Origin: Nocardioides luteus
GTDB taxonomy: Bacteria; Actinomycetota; Actinomycetes; Propionibacteriales; Nocardioidaceae
Assembly (NCBI RefSeq): GCF_014648595.1
Contig: NZ_BMRK01000027.1
Location: 1 to 49,968, forward strand
Length of the DNA stretch: 49,968 bases
Reading direction: 5' to 3'
Of the stretch, positions 30,242 to 39,275 are shown piece by piece. Each line of letters opens with the position of its first letter. Within the stretch, counting starts at the first letter, position 1. The notes under the pieces were generated by a model. That model saw only the letters and a list, made by a program, of their open reading frames with translations, searched no databases and was not told the DNA's origin. The translations under genes were made by a program, and so were the position numbers.

Positions 30242-32779
30242 TCAGCCGATGCCGATCGCCTTCAGGAAGCCCTTCCAGGTCAGGCCGCCGGCCGCGGCGC
30301 CCTTCTCGGGAACAGGCGTCGTGTTCCGGGCGCCGCTCCCGCTGGGCACGCTCGGTGCGCTGGGCGCGGTGGGGCTGCCCGGCAGCGACCGGTTCTCGCC
30401 GGGCGTGCCTGGAATGCCCGGCAAGTCCGTCGGGGTCGGCAGCTGCGGTACGTCCGGGGTCGTCGGCGGCGTCGGCACTTGCGGCGGGTCGGGCGGCTCG
30501 GTCGGGGACGGCGACGGAGTCGGAGTCGGAGACCCCTCGCCGCTCGCGCTCACGCGATCGTTGCCGGCCTCAGGATCGGTGTAGCCGTCGGGAGTGAGAC
30601 TGCCCTCGAACGTCCAGGCACCTTCAGCGGCGAAGTCGAAGTGGAGCACGGCCTGACCGTTGTCCTCGCTGGTCAGCGTGCACTCACCCTTGACGACGCC
30701 GCCCTGCGGCACGGTCGGGGCGCTCACCTGCGAGCAGGCCCACATCGACTGCGGGTTGGTGGCCTCCGGGTAGGGCTGGGCGACGCCGGTCGCCTCGTAG
30801 CGGAGGGTCGCGCTGAACTCACCCTCGGGAATGCCGTCGGCATCGACCTGGATGTGCTCGTAGCCTTCGTAGGGGATGTGGTCCAGCGCGATCGAGGCGT
30901 CGTGCGACGGAGGCGGAGGCTCCTCGAGGGTCACCCGAACAGTGCCGACGTCCTTGCCGCCGTGTCCGTCCGAGATCCGGTACGTGAACGAGTCGCTGTC
31001 GCCTGTGTAGCCCTCCTCCATCGTGTAGCGGACCTTGCCGTCGACGATCTCGGCAGAGCCGTGCGCAGGCTGGTCGACGATCGTGTCCAGCTCGAGCGTG
31101 TCCTCGTTGTCGTCGGTGTCGTTGGCGAGCACGTCGACAGTGACCTCGGCGGTCCGTGGCTGGTTGCCCAGCCCCCCGCCGTTGTTGCCCTGTCCGTTGC
31201 CGTTCCCGCCCTCGACGGTCGCGGTGGCGGAGTCGTCAACCGCCTTCGGGTCGGCGTTGGGAGTGGTCACCTCGACGGAGCCGGAGACCTCGCCGCCGTT
31301 GCCGTCGGTGAGGACGTACTCGATCGTGTCCGTGCCCCGCCAACCAACGTCAGGTCGGTAGGTCACCGTGGTGACCGTCTCGTCGGCCATCCGCAGACCA
31401 CCGAAGATCGCGCCGCTGACGCCGCCGCCCTTGCCGCCGCCGGAGCCCGTGGCGCCACCCTTGGTGACGGTGCCGTGGGCGGTCGGCGCCACGGTGGCCT
31501 CCTTGACCGAGAGCGGGTCGCCGTTGGCGTCGGTCGCGCCCTTGGTCAGGTCGATGACGGTCTTGCCGCCCGGCGTGGCGTCGACCGGGGCGAGCGGGGT
31601 GGTGATCACCGGCGGCTGCTGCGCCTGCGCCGGAGCCGTGTCGGCAGGCGGATCGGCAGGCGAATCGGCAGGCGGATCCGCCGGGTCGGCAGGCTTGTCG
31701 GCGGGAGGCGCCGCCGGTTCGTCCGCGGGCGGCGCGGAGTCACCCGAGCCGCCGGAACCGCCGGGATCCGCCGCGCCAGGATCGGCCGGAGCCTCCGCAG
31801 CAGGCTCGTCCGAGGCAGGCTGCTTCGGCGTCGGGTCGCCACCGGTGAGCGCGAAGCCGGCGACGACGGCAGCCGCGGCCGCGACACCCGCACCACCCGC
31901 GACCGTACGTCCCACCGGATCGCCCAGCGCCCAGTCCTTGACCCGCCCGAAGAAGAGCAGCAGTCCACCCTTGGCGGCGACGCCACCGGCGGCGAGGTAG
32001 CCGGCGCCGGCGGTGCCCAGGAGAGCCGGCGCGAGCCAAGCGCCCATGCCGGAGTTGACCTCGGTGAGCTCGAGGTAGATCGCGGTGCACGGGCGGCAGT
32101 CCTGCAGGTGGTCGTCGACCTTCTTGGAGTCGCGCTTGGACAACCCGTTGCGGATGTAGGCGCCGAGGTTGGCGCGGGTGGTGGCGCAGGCCTCTTCGAC
32201 GGCGTCCTGCGCGTGCATCGAGATGAAGGCCTGCTTGAGACCCTCGCGGGCGCGGTAGGCGAGCGCGGAGACCGAGTTGGCCGACATCCCGAGCATCGGC
32301 GCGATCTCGGCCGGTTTCTGGCCCTCGACCTCGGTGTGCCACAGCACCTGCTGCCAGCGCTCGGGCAGCTGCTGGAACGCCCGGGCGGCGGCCTGGTTGT
32401 CGAAGCCCGACACCGCGGTGTCCTCGAAGGGCACCCCCGGGTCGAACGGCGTCATGTCGTCGGTGGTGGTCAGCTTGGAGGCCGCCCGGATCTTGTCCAC
32501 ATGGAGGCGGCGCAGCGAGGTCAGCAGGTAGGCGCGGAAGGCGAGGTCCGGCCCGCCGCCGCGCTGCAGCACGTTGAGCACCTTGGCGAACGCCTCGGAG
32601 ACCAGGTCGTCCACGTCACCGGCCGAGACCAGCTGCCGGGCGAGGCGCCGGGCAGCCTCGACATGTCGCTCGAACAGTGCCCCGTAGGCATCCACGTCAC
32701 CGCCGCGGACGGCGGTGATCAGCTCGGCGTCGCCGGGGGCGTCGAGGGTGGACAGAGTGGTGGGGGTCGATTCGCTCAC
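30242..32779 (-). CDS. Membrane-anchored ECF sigma factor with zinc-finger and extracellular Ig-like domains
   Basis: Single chain of about 845 aa. Residues about 20-100 are sigma-70 region 2 ([32 protein letters not shown]), about 130-190 region 4 ([33 protein letters not shown]). A zinc-finger anti-sigma-like motif follows ([10 protein letters not shown], HxxxCxxC at about 224-231), then hydrophobic segments at about 250-278 and 292-314, a Pro/Ala/Asp-rich linker, two tandem-95/cadherin-like Ig repeats ([47 protein letters not shown]), another beta-rich domain and a Pro/Thr/Ser-rich tail. Some ECF groups with such C-terminal extensions are known. GTG 32779 is the most likely start; GTG 32827 is possible. 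Convergent or paired regulators are absent. Confidence 0.85.
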   Translation of the reverse strand: MSESTPTTLSTLDAPGDAELITAVRGGDVDAYGALFERHVEAARRLARQLVSAGDVDDLVSEAFAKVLNVLQRGGGPDLAFRAYLLTSLRRLHVDKIRAASKLTTTDDMTPFDPGVPFEDTAVSGFDNQAAARAFQQLPERWQQVLWHTEVEGQKPAEIAPMLGMSANSVSALAYRAREGLKQAFISMHAQDAVEEACATTRANLGAYIRNGLSKRDSKKVDDHLQDCRPCTAIYLELTEVNSGMGAWLAPALLGTAGAGYLAAGGVAAKGGLLLFFGRVKDWALGDPVGRTVAGGAGVAAAAAVVAGFALTGGDPTPKQPASDEPAAEAPADPGAADPGGSGGSGDSAPPADEPAAPPADKPADPADPPADSPADPPADTAPAQAQQPPVITTPLAPVDATPGGKTVIDLTKGATDANGDPLSVKEATVAPTAHGTVTKGGATGSGGGKGGGVSGAIFGGLRMADETVTTVTYRPDVGWRGTDTIEYVLTDGNGGEVSGSVEVTTPNADPKAVDDSATATVEGGNGNGQGNNGGGLGNQPRTAEVTVDVLANDTDDNEDTLELDTIVDQPAHGSAEIVDGKVRYTMEEGYTGDSDSFTYRISDGHGGKDVGTVRVTLEEPPPPSHDASIALDHIPYEGYEHIQVDADGIPEGEFSATLRYEATGVAQPYPEATNPQSMWACSQVSAPTVPQGGVVKGECTLTSEDNGQAVLHFDFAAEGAWTFEGSLTPDGYTDPEAGNDRVSASGEGSPTPTPSPSPTEPPDPPQVPTPPTTPDVPQLPTPTDLPGIPGTPGENRSLPGSPTAPSAPSVPSGSGARNTTPVPEKGAAAGGLTWKGFLKAIGIG

Positions 32780-33070
32780 GGCACCTGGGACGTTAGAAGG
32801 ACGGAGGTATGACGCGGTTTGCGCCACGGGGAGACATGCGTTGTCCTAACGACAGCGGCAGGCCGCACGTCACGCCCCCTCCCGGGATCTGACAAGAAGT
32901 TTCGAGCAACCCGGACAAATGGGTCGCTATCGCGTCATGCTTTCCGATTTCGCCCGTCAAGTCTATGCAAGGACGCGCGCGAGTCGGGCGTTCTCGCGGT
33001 TGTATCTGTGCCATCGCCGCTTTGGATCAGGATCAGCAGGGTTCAGGACCGTCACGAGGAAGGGGTGAGT

Positions 33071-33793
33071 GTGCGACTGTTCGCATGGGTTGGTCGTACG
33101 CGCGCGTCCGCCCCGCCCGAGACGAGAGATCTCACTCCCGAGCAGCGAGCCGCGCTCCCGGAGCGGTTCGAGGCTGTGGCAGAGGCGCTGGCCGAGCGCA
33201 GCAGCTACGTCGCCGAGGCCTGCTGGGTGCTGGGCCTCGACCTGGCCGACTCCGGCGTCTCCCTCGGCGAGGGGCTCGAGGATCTCCGCCTGACCACGCA
33301 GACCGTGGAGCAGCGCGACCCGGTCTTCACCGAGATGCATGCGCTCTCGGTCGCCTGGAGCGAGGCGACCCTCGGCTATCTCCACACGATCTCCTGCGCC
33401 GACCCGCTCACCGGCCTCGCCACCCTGGCTCACCTGCGAGAACGCATCTCCGACCTCTATCGTGAGGCGACCGCGCGCAGCCACGCCCTGGTCATCACCG
33501 ACGCCCACCTCCCGGGCGCTCCCGGCTCGAAGATCGACAACATCGCCACCGCCCGCAGGATGTCGCTTCTCGGTCAGACCGCCCGATCGGTCTTCGCCGG
33601 AGCCGCCGCCGTCGGGCAGATCGGCCACAGCCGGATGGTCGTCGTCGCCCCGCGCGACGAGACGCTCGTCAGACGCCTCGGGCTCCTCCGACGGATGGTG
33701 GAGCACAGCGCCGACCGGATCTGGATCGAAGGGCTTCCGGAGAACGACACCTCCGCCGGTTTCCTGCTCGACGAGCTCGCCCGCGGAGCCTGA
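33071..33793 (+). CDS. GGDEF-like regulatory protein lacking the catalytic motif
   Basis: Protein of 240 aa. The segment ADPLTGLATLAHLRERISDLYREA is the usual entrance of a GGDEF domain (D-x-L-T-G-L), followed by HALVITDA where the first strand should be. No GGDEF/GGEEF signature follows, so cyclase activity is not expected. The N-terminal 100 residues are helical and unrecognised. GTG 33071 is chosen because GAGGAAGG lies 7 nt upstream; GTG 33065 is too close. It is divergent from the membrane sigma factor across about 290 nt, so the two may be functionally linked. Confidence 0.6.
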   Translation: MRLFAWVGRTRASAPPETRDLTPEQRAALPERFEAVAEALAERSSYVAEACWVLGLDLADSGVSLGEGLEDLRLTTQTVEQRDPVFTEMHALSVAWSEATLGYLHTISCADPLTGLATLAHLRERISDLYREATARSHALVITDAHLPGAPGSKIDNIATARRMSLLGQTARSVFAGAAAVGQIGHSRMVVVAPRDETLVRRLGLLRRMVEHSADRIWIEGLPENDTSAGFLLDELARGA

Positions 33794-33850
33794 GGATGCG
33801 GCGTACAAATACCTCGGAACACCACCCGCGCCCGGCGCTAAGGTGAACGC

Positions 33851-34594
33851 ATGTGCGGTCGTTACGCATCCAGCCGCCAACCGGACGAGCTGGCCGAGGA
33901 GTTCGAGATCGATGAGCTGCGCCTGCAGGAGCCGCTCACCGAGAGCTACAACGTCGCGCCGACCAACGACGTCTACGCCGTCGTGGAGCGTCCGCCGCGG
34001 GCGGAGGACGCCTCCACCGAGCGCCAGCTCCGTTCCGTACGTTGGGGGCTGGTCCCGTCCTGGGCGAAGGACGTCAAGATCGGCAACCGGATGATCAACG
34101 CCCGGATGGAGACGGTGGGGGAGAAGCCCGCCTACCGCCGGGCCTTCGCCAAGCGCCGCTGCCTGCTGCCGGCCGACGGCTATTTCGAGTGGTACGAGAC
34201 CGATGCGAAGGACGGGAAGGGCAAGCCCCGCAAGCAGCCCTACTTCATCACCCCGGAGGACGGCGGAGTGCTGGCGATGGCCGGTCTCTACGAGTTGTGG
34301 CCCGACCCGGCCAAGGCCGAGGACGACCCCACCCGCTGGCTGTGGAGCTGCACCGTGATCACCACCGAGGCCGAGGACTCGCTCGGCCGGATCCACGACC
34401 GGATGCCGCTCATGGTCGAGCGCGAGCGCTGGGACGACTGGCTCGACCCGACCCGCCCCGGCGACGTCGGCCTGCTGACCCCGGCGGCGCCCGGCCGCCT
34501 GACGGCCTACCCGGTCTCGACGCTCGTGAGCAACGTACGCAACAACGGCCGCGAGCTCATCGAGCCGCTGCCGCTCGAGGAAGCCTGGGGATGA
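33851..34594 (+). CDS. yedK: SOS-response-associated peptidase (SRAP/HMCES, YedK)
   Basis: SRAP protein of 247 aa. MCGRY at the N-terminus gives the catalytic Cys2 after Met removal; YNVAPT, WGLVPSWAKD, MINARMET, LLPADGYFEWY (Glu) and IHDRMP (His) complete the active site. It crosslinks covalently to abasic sites in single-stranded DNA to shield them. ATG 33851 is leaderless: TAAGGT (33839-33844) is 6 nt upstream. I see no LexA box. Its relative in M. tuberculosis (Rv3226c) also lies near aroA and sigH. Confidence 0.93.
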   Translation: MCGRYASSRQPDELAEEFEIDELRLQEPLTESYNVAPTNDVYAVVERPPRAEDASTERQLRSVRWGLVPSWAKDVKIGNRMINARMETVGEKPAYRRAFAKRRCLLPADGYFEWYETDAKDGKGKPRKQPYFITPEDGGVLAMAGLYELWPDPAKAEDDPTRWLWSCTVITTEAEDSLGRIHDRMPLMVERERWDDWLDPTRPGDVGLLTPAAPGRLTAYPVSTLVSNVRNNGRELIEPLPLEEAWG

Positions 34595-34595
34595 C

Positions 34596-35234
34596 ATGGG
34601 TGGAACCACGACGCAGATGATCGACACGCCCTACGGCGAGGGGCGGCTCTACACCCGTCGGGCGCGCCGACCTCAGGCGACGCTGCTGCTCTCCCATGGC
34701 GCCGGCAACGGCATCGACACCCACGACCTGATGGCGCTCAACGACGCCCTCCCGTCCCAGGGGATCACCGTGGTGCGCTTCGAGCAGCCCTGGCGGGTCA
34801 AGGGCAAACCGGTGGCCACCCCGCCCAAGTCCCTCGACACCGCGCTGACCCTGGCCGCCAACTGGATGCGGGTGCGTACGCCGCTGGTGGTCGGCGGCCG
34901 TTCCGCCGGTGCTCGCTCGGCGGTGCGTACGGCGCGCGGCTTCGGCGCCGCCGGCGCGCTCTGCCTGGCCTTCCCGCTCCACCCGGTCGCCAAGCCCCAC
35001 ATCTCGCGGGCCCACGAGCTGCTGGAGGCCCGGGTGCCGACGCTGGTGCTCCAGGGCAGCCGCGACCGGTTCGGCCGGCCGGAGGAGTTCCCCGAGGAGA
35101 TCGAGGTGACCCCGATCCCGGGCGCCGACCACTCGCTCAACGTCGGGAAACGAGCCCCGATCAGCCAGGCCGACGCCGACGCGATCCTGGTCGAGTCCAC
35201 GTTGGAGTGGATGGTGCGCGAGGTCATCGTCTAG
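34596..35234 (+). CDS. Alpha/beta hydrolase, dienelactone-hydrolase-like
   Basis: Hydrolase of 212 aa. [10 protein letters not shown] is the oxyanion region, [10 protein letters not shown] the nucleophile elbow (GxSxG), [11 protein letters not shown] the acid strand and IPGADHSL the catalytic His. This KANL3/Tex30-like small alpha/beta family has no clear substrate. The start lies 1 nt after the yedK stop, so it is translationally coupled and cotranscribed. It marks the edge of the conserved block before the pentose island. Confidence 0.8.
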   Translation: MGGTTTQMIDTPYGEGRLYTRRARRPQATLLLSHGAGNGIDTHDLMALNDALPSQGITVVRFEQPWRVKGKPVATPPKSLDTALTLAANWMRVRTPLVVGGRSAGARSAVRTARGFGAAGALCLAFPLHPVAKPHISRAHELLEARVPTLVLQGSRDRFGRPEEFPEEIEVTPIPGADHSLNVGKRAPISQADADAILVESTLEWMVREVIV

Positions 35235-35277
35235 CGGGCCTTCCCGATTTTCCTGGCCCCGCGGCGTTCCCCGCCGC

Positions 35278-35299
35278 TAGGGTTTACAACGTGGTAAAC
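35278..35299 (+). promoter_or_regulatory. Leaderless promoter with LacI operator of the dehydratase gene
   Basis: TAGGGT -10 box (35278-35283) with the GTG start 7 nt later. The dyad GTTTACAACGTGGTAAAC (35282-35299; pattern GTTTAC-N-ACGT-N-GTAAAC) covers the -10, the transcription start and the start codon, so repressor binding should block initiation completely. The same pattern lies before the ABC importer. Confidence 0.8.
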
Positions 35300-37072
35300 G
35301 CTCGGCGCCTCCGCAGCCAGGACTGGTTCGACAACCCCGACAACCCCGCGATGACCGCGCTCTACATCGAGCGCTACATGAACGGCGGCGTGACCCGAGA
35401 GGAGCTTCAGTCGGGCAAGCCGATCATCGGCATCGCACAGACCGGCTCGGACCTCTCGCCCTGCAACCGCCACCATCTCGGGCTGGCCCAGCGCGTCCGC
35501 GACGGCATCCGGGAGATGGGCGGGATCGCGTTCGAGTTCCCGGTGCACCCGATCCACGAGATGGGGAAGCGGCCGACGGCGGCCTTGGACCGCAACCTCG
35601 CCTACCTCGGTCTGGTGGAGGTCCTCTACGGCTATCCCCTCGACGGGGTGGTGCTGACGACCGGGTGCGACAAGACGACCCCGGCGTGCGTGATGGCGGC
35701 GGCCACGGTGAACATCCCGGCGATCGTGCTCTCGGGCGGCCCGATGCTCAACGGGTGGCTCAAGGGCGAGCGCATCGGGTCGGGCACCATCATCTGGAAG
35801 GCGCGCGAGATGCTCGCCGCGGGGGAGATCGACGAGGCGGAGTTCACCGAGCTGATCGCCTCCTCGGCGCCGTCGCCGGGCCACTGCAACACCATGGGCA
35901 CCGCCACGACGATGAACAGCCTCGCCGAGACCCTCGGGATGAGCCTGCCGGGCTCCGCCGCGATCCCGGCGCCCCACCGCGACCGCGGCCGGGTGGCCTA
36001 CCTGACCGGCCGGCGCATCGTCGAGATGGTGCACGACGACCTCAAGCCCTCCGACATCCTGACCAGGGACGCCTTCGAGAACGCGATCGTGGTGAACTCC
36101 GCGATCGGCGGCTCCACCAACGCTCCGGTCCACGTCAACGCGATCGCCCGCCACATCGGGGTCGACCTCGCCATCGAGGAGTGGGAGACGATCGGCCACC
36201 GGATCCCGCTGCTGGTCGACATGCAGCCTGCCGGCAGGTTTCTCGGCGAGGAGTTCCACCGCGCGGGCGGGGTTCCGGCCGTCGTCCACGAGCTGATGCG
36301 ACACGGGCTCATCCACGAGGACGCGCTCACCGTCAACGGTCGCACCATCGGCGACAACTGCCGCGACACGGTCAGCGAGGACCCCGAGGTGATCCGCGGC
36401 TTCGACGACCCGATCGTGGAGTCGGCCGGCTTCATCGTGCTGAGCGGAAACCTGTTCGACAGCGCGATCTTGAAGACTAGCGTGATCTCGGCGGAGTTCC
36501 GCGACCGCTACCTCTCCGACCCGGAGCACCCCAACGTCTTCGTCGGCCGCGCGATCGTCTTCGACGGGCCCGAGGACTACCACGCCCGCATCGACGACCC
36601 CTCGCTCGAGATCGACGAACGCTGCATCCTGTTCATCCGCGGCGTCGGTCCGATCGGCTACCCCGGCTCGGCCGAGGTCGTGAACATGCAGCCTCCCGCC
36701 GCGCTCATCGAGCGCGGCGTGCACTCGCTGCCGTGCGTGGGCGACGGCCGCCAGTCCGGTACGTCGGGGTCGCCCTCGATCCTCAACGCCTCGCCCGAGG
36801 CCGCCGTCGGCGGAGGCCTCGCGCTGCTGCGTACGAACGACGCCGTGCGGATCGACCTCAACCAGGGCCGGGCCGACATGCTGGTCCCCGACGACGAGCT
36901 CGCCGAGCGGCGGAAAGAGCGAGGCGACGTCCCGGTGCCGGAGTCGCAGACCCCGTGGCAGGAGATCCAGCGGTCCATGGTCGGCCAGCTCGCCGACGGC
37001 ATGGTCCTCGAGCCCGCCGTGAAGCATCAGCGGGTGGTGCAGACCCACGGCACCCCGCGCGACAACCACTGA
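35291..37072 (+). CDS. Pentonate dehydratase, IlvD/Edd family (L-arabonate or D-xylonate)
   Basis: IlvD/Edd-family Fe-S dehydratase of 593 aa. [20 protein letters not shown] at the start and the cluster ligands/regions [24 protein letters not shown] and GHCNTMGTA follow Caulobacter-type xylonate and arabonate dehydratases rather than the biosynthetic IlvD. It turns the sugar acid into 2-keto-3-deoxy-pentonate. GTG 35291 is selected by the leaderless promoter. The next gene starts 11 nt downstream and should take the next step. With the arabinofuranosidase in the same regulon, L-arabonate is the likelier substrate, but xylonate cannot be excluded. Confidence 0.87.
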   Translation: MVNARRLRSQDWFDNPDNPAMTALYIERYMNGGVTREELQSGKPIIGIAQTGSDLSPCNRHHLGLAQRVRDGIREMGGIAFEFPVHPIHEMGKRPTAALDRNLAYLGLVEVLYGYPLDGVVLTTGCDKTTPACVMAAATVNIPAIVLSGGPMLNGWLKGERIGSGTIIWKAREMLAAGEIDEAEFTELIASSAPSPGHCNTMGTATTMNSLAETLGMSLPGSAAIPAPHRDRGRVAYLTGRRIVEMVHDDLKPSDILTRDAFENAIVVNSAIGGSTNAPVHVNAIARHIGVDLAIEEWETIGHRIPLLVDMQPAGRFLGEEFHRAGGVPAVVHELMRHGLIHEDALTVNGRTIGDNCRDTVSEDPEVIRGFDDPIVESAGFIVLSGNLFDSAILKTSVISAEFRDRYLSDPEHPNVFVGRAIVFDGPEDYHARIDDPSLEIDERCILFIRGVGPIGYPGSAEVVNMQPPAALIERGVHSLPCVGDGRQSGTSGSPSILNASPEAAVGGGLALLRTNDAVRIDLNQGRADMLVPDDELAERRKERGDVPVPESQTPWQEIQRSMVGQLADGMVLEPAVKHQRVVQTHGTPRDNH

Positions 37073-37082
37073 GGAGCAGCGC

Positions 37083-37952
37083 ATGCACCTTGTCCGATAC
37101 GACCGCGGCGACGGCCCCCGGGTCGGCGTACGTCAGGATGACTCGATCACGCCGCTGGCCGGCGTCGCCTCGATGGCCGAGCTCCTCGCCCTGCCGCTCG
37201 ACGAGCTCCGCGCCACCGTCGAGTCCGCCACTGCGGCGCCGGCCCCGGCCGGGTCCGTACACCTGCTCGCCCCGCTCGACGGGCGAGCCGAGCTGTGGTG
37301 TGCCGGCGTCACCTACGCGTGCTCGCGCAGCGCCCGGATGGAGGAGAGCGAGGAGCGGTCGGTCTACGACAAGGTCTACTCCGCGCAGCGGCCCGAGCTG
37401 TTCCTCAAGGCACCGGCCTGGCGCCTGGTCACCGACGGCGACCCCGTCGGCATCAGGGCCGACTCCGGCCACGACGTACCCGAGCCGGAGCTCGCCGTCG
37501 TGGCCAACGCCCACGGCGAGATCGTCGGCTACACGGTCTGCAACGACATGAGCTCCCGCTCGATCGAGGGCGAGAACCCGCTCTACCTCTCCCAGGCCAA
37601 GGTGTACGCAGGGGGTGCAGCGCTCGCGACAGGCATCCGGCCGGCGTGGGAGGTGCCCGACGCCACCGACCTCGCCATCCGTCTGGCGGTCCGTCGTGAC
37701 GGACGGGACGTGATCGCGGCGGAGACGTCGACCGAGCAGCTGGTCCGTCCGATCCAGCAGCTCGTCGACTACCTCTTCGTGGGCAACGACTTCCCCGACG
37801 GTGCCGCGCTGGCCACCGGCACCGGGATCGTCCCCGACTTCGACTTCAGCCTCCGGGCGGGTGACACGGTGGAGATCGAGATCGCCGAGGTCGGCAGGCT
37901 GGTCAACCGGGTCGAGGCGGGGAAGGAGCCGTTCGCCTGGCTCAGCCGTTGA
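37083..37952 (+). CDS. FAH-family 2-keto-3-deoxy-pentonate dehydratase (GguC/AraD1-like)
   Basis: Fumarylacetoacetate-hydrolase-fold protein of 289 aa. LWCAGVTYACSRSARMEES, PELFLKAPAWRL and NDMSSRSIEGENPLYLSQAK match the GguC/AraD1 group, which dehydrates L-2-keto-3-deoxyarabonate to alpha-ketoglutarate semialdehyde; XylX-type xylose enzymes are the alternative. Metal ligands are expected in PEPELAVV and the GEN segment. GAGGAG 6 nt before ATG 37083. No semialdehyde dehydrogenase, arabinose dehydrogenase or lactonase is adjacent. The 3' end overlaps that of the LacI gene by 11 bp. Confidence 0.85.
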   Translation: MHLVRYDRGDGPRVGVRQDDSITPLAGVASMAELLALPLDELRATVESATAAPAPAGSVHLLAPLDGRAELWCAGVTYACSRSARMEESEERSVYDKVYSAQRPELFLKAPAWRLVTDGDPVGIRADSGHDVPEPELAVVANAHGEIVGYTVCNDMSSRSIEGENPLYLSQAKVYAGGAALATGIRPAWEVPDATDLAIRLAVRRDGRDVIAAETSTEQLVRPIQQLVDYLFVGNDFPDGAALATGTGIVPDFDFSLRAGDTVEIEIAEVGRLVNRVEAGKEPFAWLSR

Positions 37953-39018
37953 GCGCCTGAGCGGCGTCGGCAGGCTCCGTGGGGGCCGTCACCGTGGTGC
38001 CGCCGGACGACTCCCGGACGATGACGTCGAAGGCAGCCTTGTGCAGCCGCGCCGGCCGCGACGAGCCTGTGCCCCACTCGATGCGCTCGACGAGCATGCC
38101 GACCGCCATCTCCGCGATCTCCGCGCGGCCGGGGTCGACGCTGGAGAGCGACGGGTTGGCGAGGTGGCTGATGGCGATGTTGTCGAAACCGATCACGGCC
38201 ACGTCGTCGGGGACGACGCGACCCGCCTCGCCGAGGGCCCGGAGCGCACCCAGCGCTAGCGCGTCGGTGAGCGCGAAGACGGCGTCGAACTCCAGGCCCG
38301 ACCTGATCAGCTCCCGGGCCGCCTCGGCGCCGTCGTCGGGATGCCAGGGCGCGACGACCCGCTCGAGCCGGGGATCGTGTTCGATGCCGGCCGCCGCCAG
38401 GGCCTCGCGATAGCCCTGGATCCGCAGGTTCGAGGGGCCCAGCTGGCGAGTCTCGTCCTCCGGGTGGGCGCCGATCACCGCGATCCGCCGGCGTCCCAGC
38501 GAGATCAGGTGCTCGACTGCCGATCGAGCCGCGGTGACGTTGTGCATCGTCACGTGGTCGGTGGGTCCACCGAAGATCCACTCGCCGAGCATGACCAGCG
38601 GGAAGTCGACGTCCGCCAGCAGGTCACGGTCCTCGCTGCCGAGCTGTTCGGGGCTGAAGAGCAGGCCGTCCGTCTGGGGGAGGCCGTGGGTGAGGAGCTC
38701 GATCTCGTGCTCACGGTCGCCGCCGAGCTGTCCGACGATGACGCTGAGACCACGCTTGGCCGCCGCCGCGATGACCGCGTCGGCGAGTTCGGCGAAGTAG
38801 GCCTGCTTCAGCTCCGGCACGGCCAGGCCGATGACGCCGGTGCGGCCGGAGCGCAGCCCGCGCGCGGAGTGGTTCGGCCGGTAGCCCAGCTCTGCGATCG
38901 CCCGCTGCACCCGAGCGCGCGTGTCGGGGTGGACGTTGGGGTGGTCGTTGACCACGTTGGACACGGTCTTGGGCGAGACGCGGGCCACGATCGCGACATC
39001 CCGCATCGTCACAGCCAT
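37942..39018 (-). CDS. LacI-family repressor of the pentose island
   Basis: Repressor of 358 aa: an N-terminal helix-turn-helix and hinge (VTMRDVAIVARVSPKTVSNVVNDHPNVHPDTRARVQRAIAELGYRPNHSARGL) and a periplasmic-binding-protein-like effector domain. It lies between the dehydratase-FAH operon (convergent, 11-bp overlap) and the ABC operon (divergent). The operator pattern TTAC-N-ACGT-N-GTAA stands before both, so it probably represses both and responds to arabinose or an arabino-oligosaccharide (inference). ATG 39018 has a GAGG ribosome site; a TAGGCT -10 (minus, 39057-39062) gives a leader of about 30 nt. Confidence 0.9.
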   Translation of the reverse strand: MAVTMRDVAIVARVSPKTVSNVVNDHPNVHPDTRARVQRAIAELGYRPNHSARGLRSGRTGVIGLAVPELKQAYFAELADAVIAAAAKRGLSVIVGQLGGDREHEIELLTHGLPQTDGLLFSPEQLGSEDRDLLADVDFPLVMLGEWIFGGPTDHVTMHNVTAARSAVEHLISLGRRRIAVIGAHPEDETRQLGPSNLRIQGYREALAAAGIEHDPRLERVVAPWHPDDGAEAARELIRSGLEFDAVFALTDALALGALRALGEAGRVVPDDVAVIGFDNIAISHLANPSLSSVDPGRAEIAEMAVGMLVERIEWGTGSSRPARLHKAAFDVIVRESSGGTTVTAPTEPADAAQALNG

Positions 39019-39107
39019 CGTCGCCTCGTGTTCCCTCGTGCCCCCGTTGCAGAGGCAGCCTACATCGGCATCCGCGTCGGCTCCTGCCAGCTCGATCCGA
39101 CACTCGG

Positions 39108-39217
39108 TGTGGCGGATGTCACGTTTGGGTCTTGACAGGGCCGGAACGCAGGACAAGGATATGCGCCGGATTACCACGTAGTAAATCTCCTGGTGAGAGA
39201 CGTACATCGTCGTAAAC
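39108..39217 (+). promoter_or_regulatory. ABC operon promoter with CRP-like site and two LacI operators
   Basis: In order: TGTGG-CGGATG-TCACG (39108-39123; 8 of 10 CRP/GlxR positions), TTGACA -35 (39132-39137), AAGGAT -10 (39155-39160), operator 1 TTACCACGTAGTAA (39171-39184) just after the expected start, and a weaker operator 2 ending CGTCGTAAAC (39200-39217; 12 of 16 specified positions). The two operator centres are 31 bp apart, three helical turns, so dimers would face the same side. Confidence 0.7.
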
Positions 39218-39275
39218 CAGGTGATCCCCCATGCCCCTGCGAGTCGCCGGCCCCCGGCGAAGAGGAGACTTCTGG

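Noticed and set aside
28782-30584. 600-aa plus-strand frame opposite aroA
   Set aside because: It is antisense to aroA and the sigma-factor gene, with Arg/Gly/Asp-rich composition typical of high-GC shadow frames.
30479-32812. 777-aa plus-strand frame opposite the membrane sigma factor
   Set aside because: Shadow frame; the minus-strand product has recognisable sigma and Ig-like domains.
33800-33851. LexA box in front of yedK
   Set aside because: No GAAC-N4-GTTC-type sequence is present upstream; only a leaderless promoter is seen.
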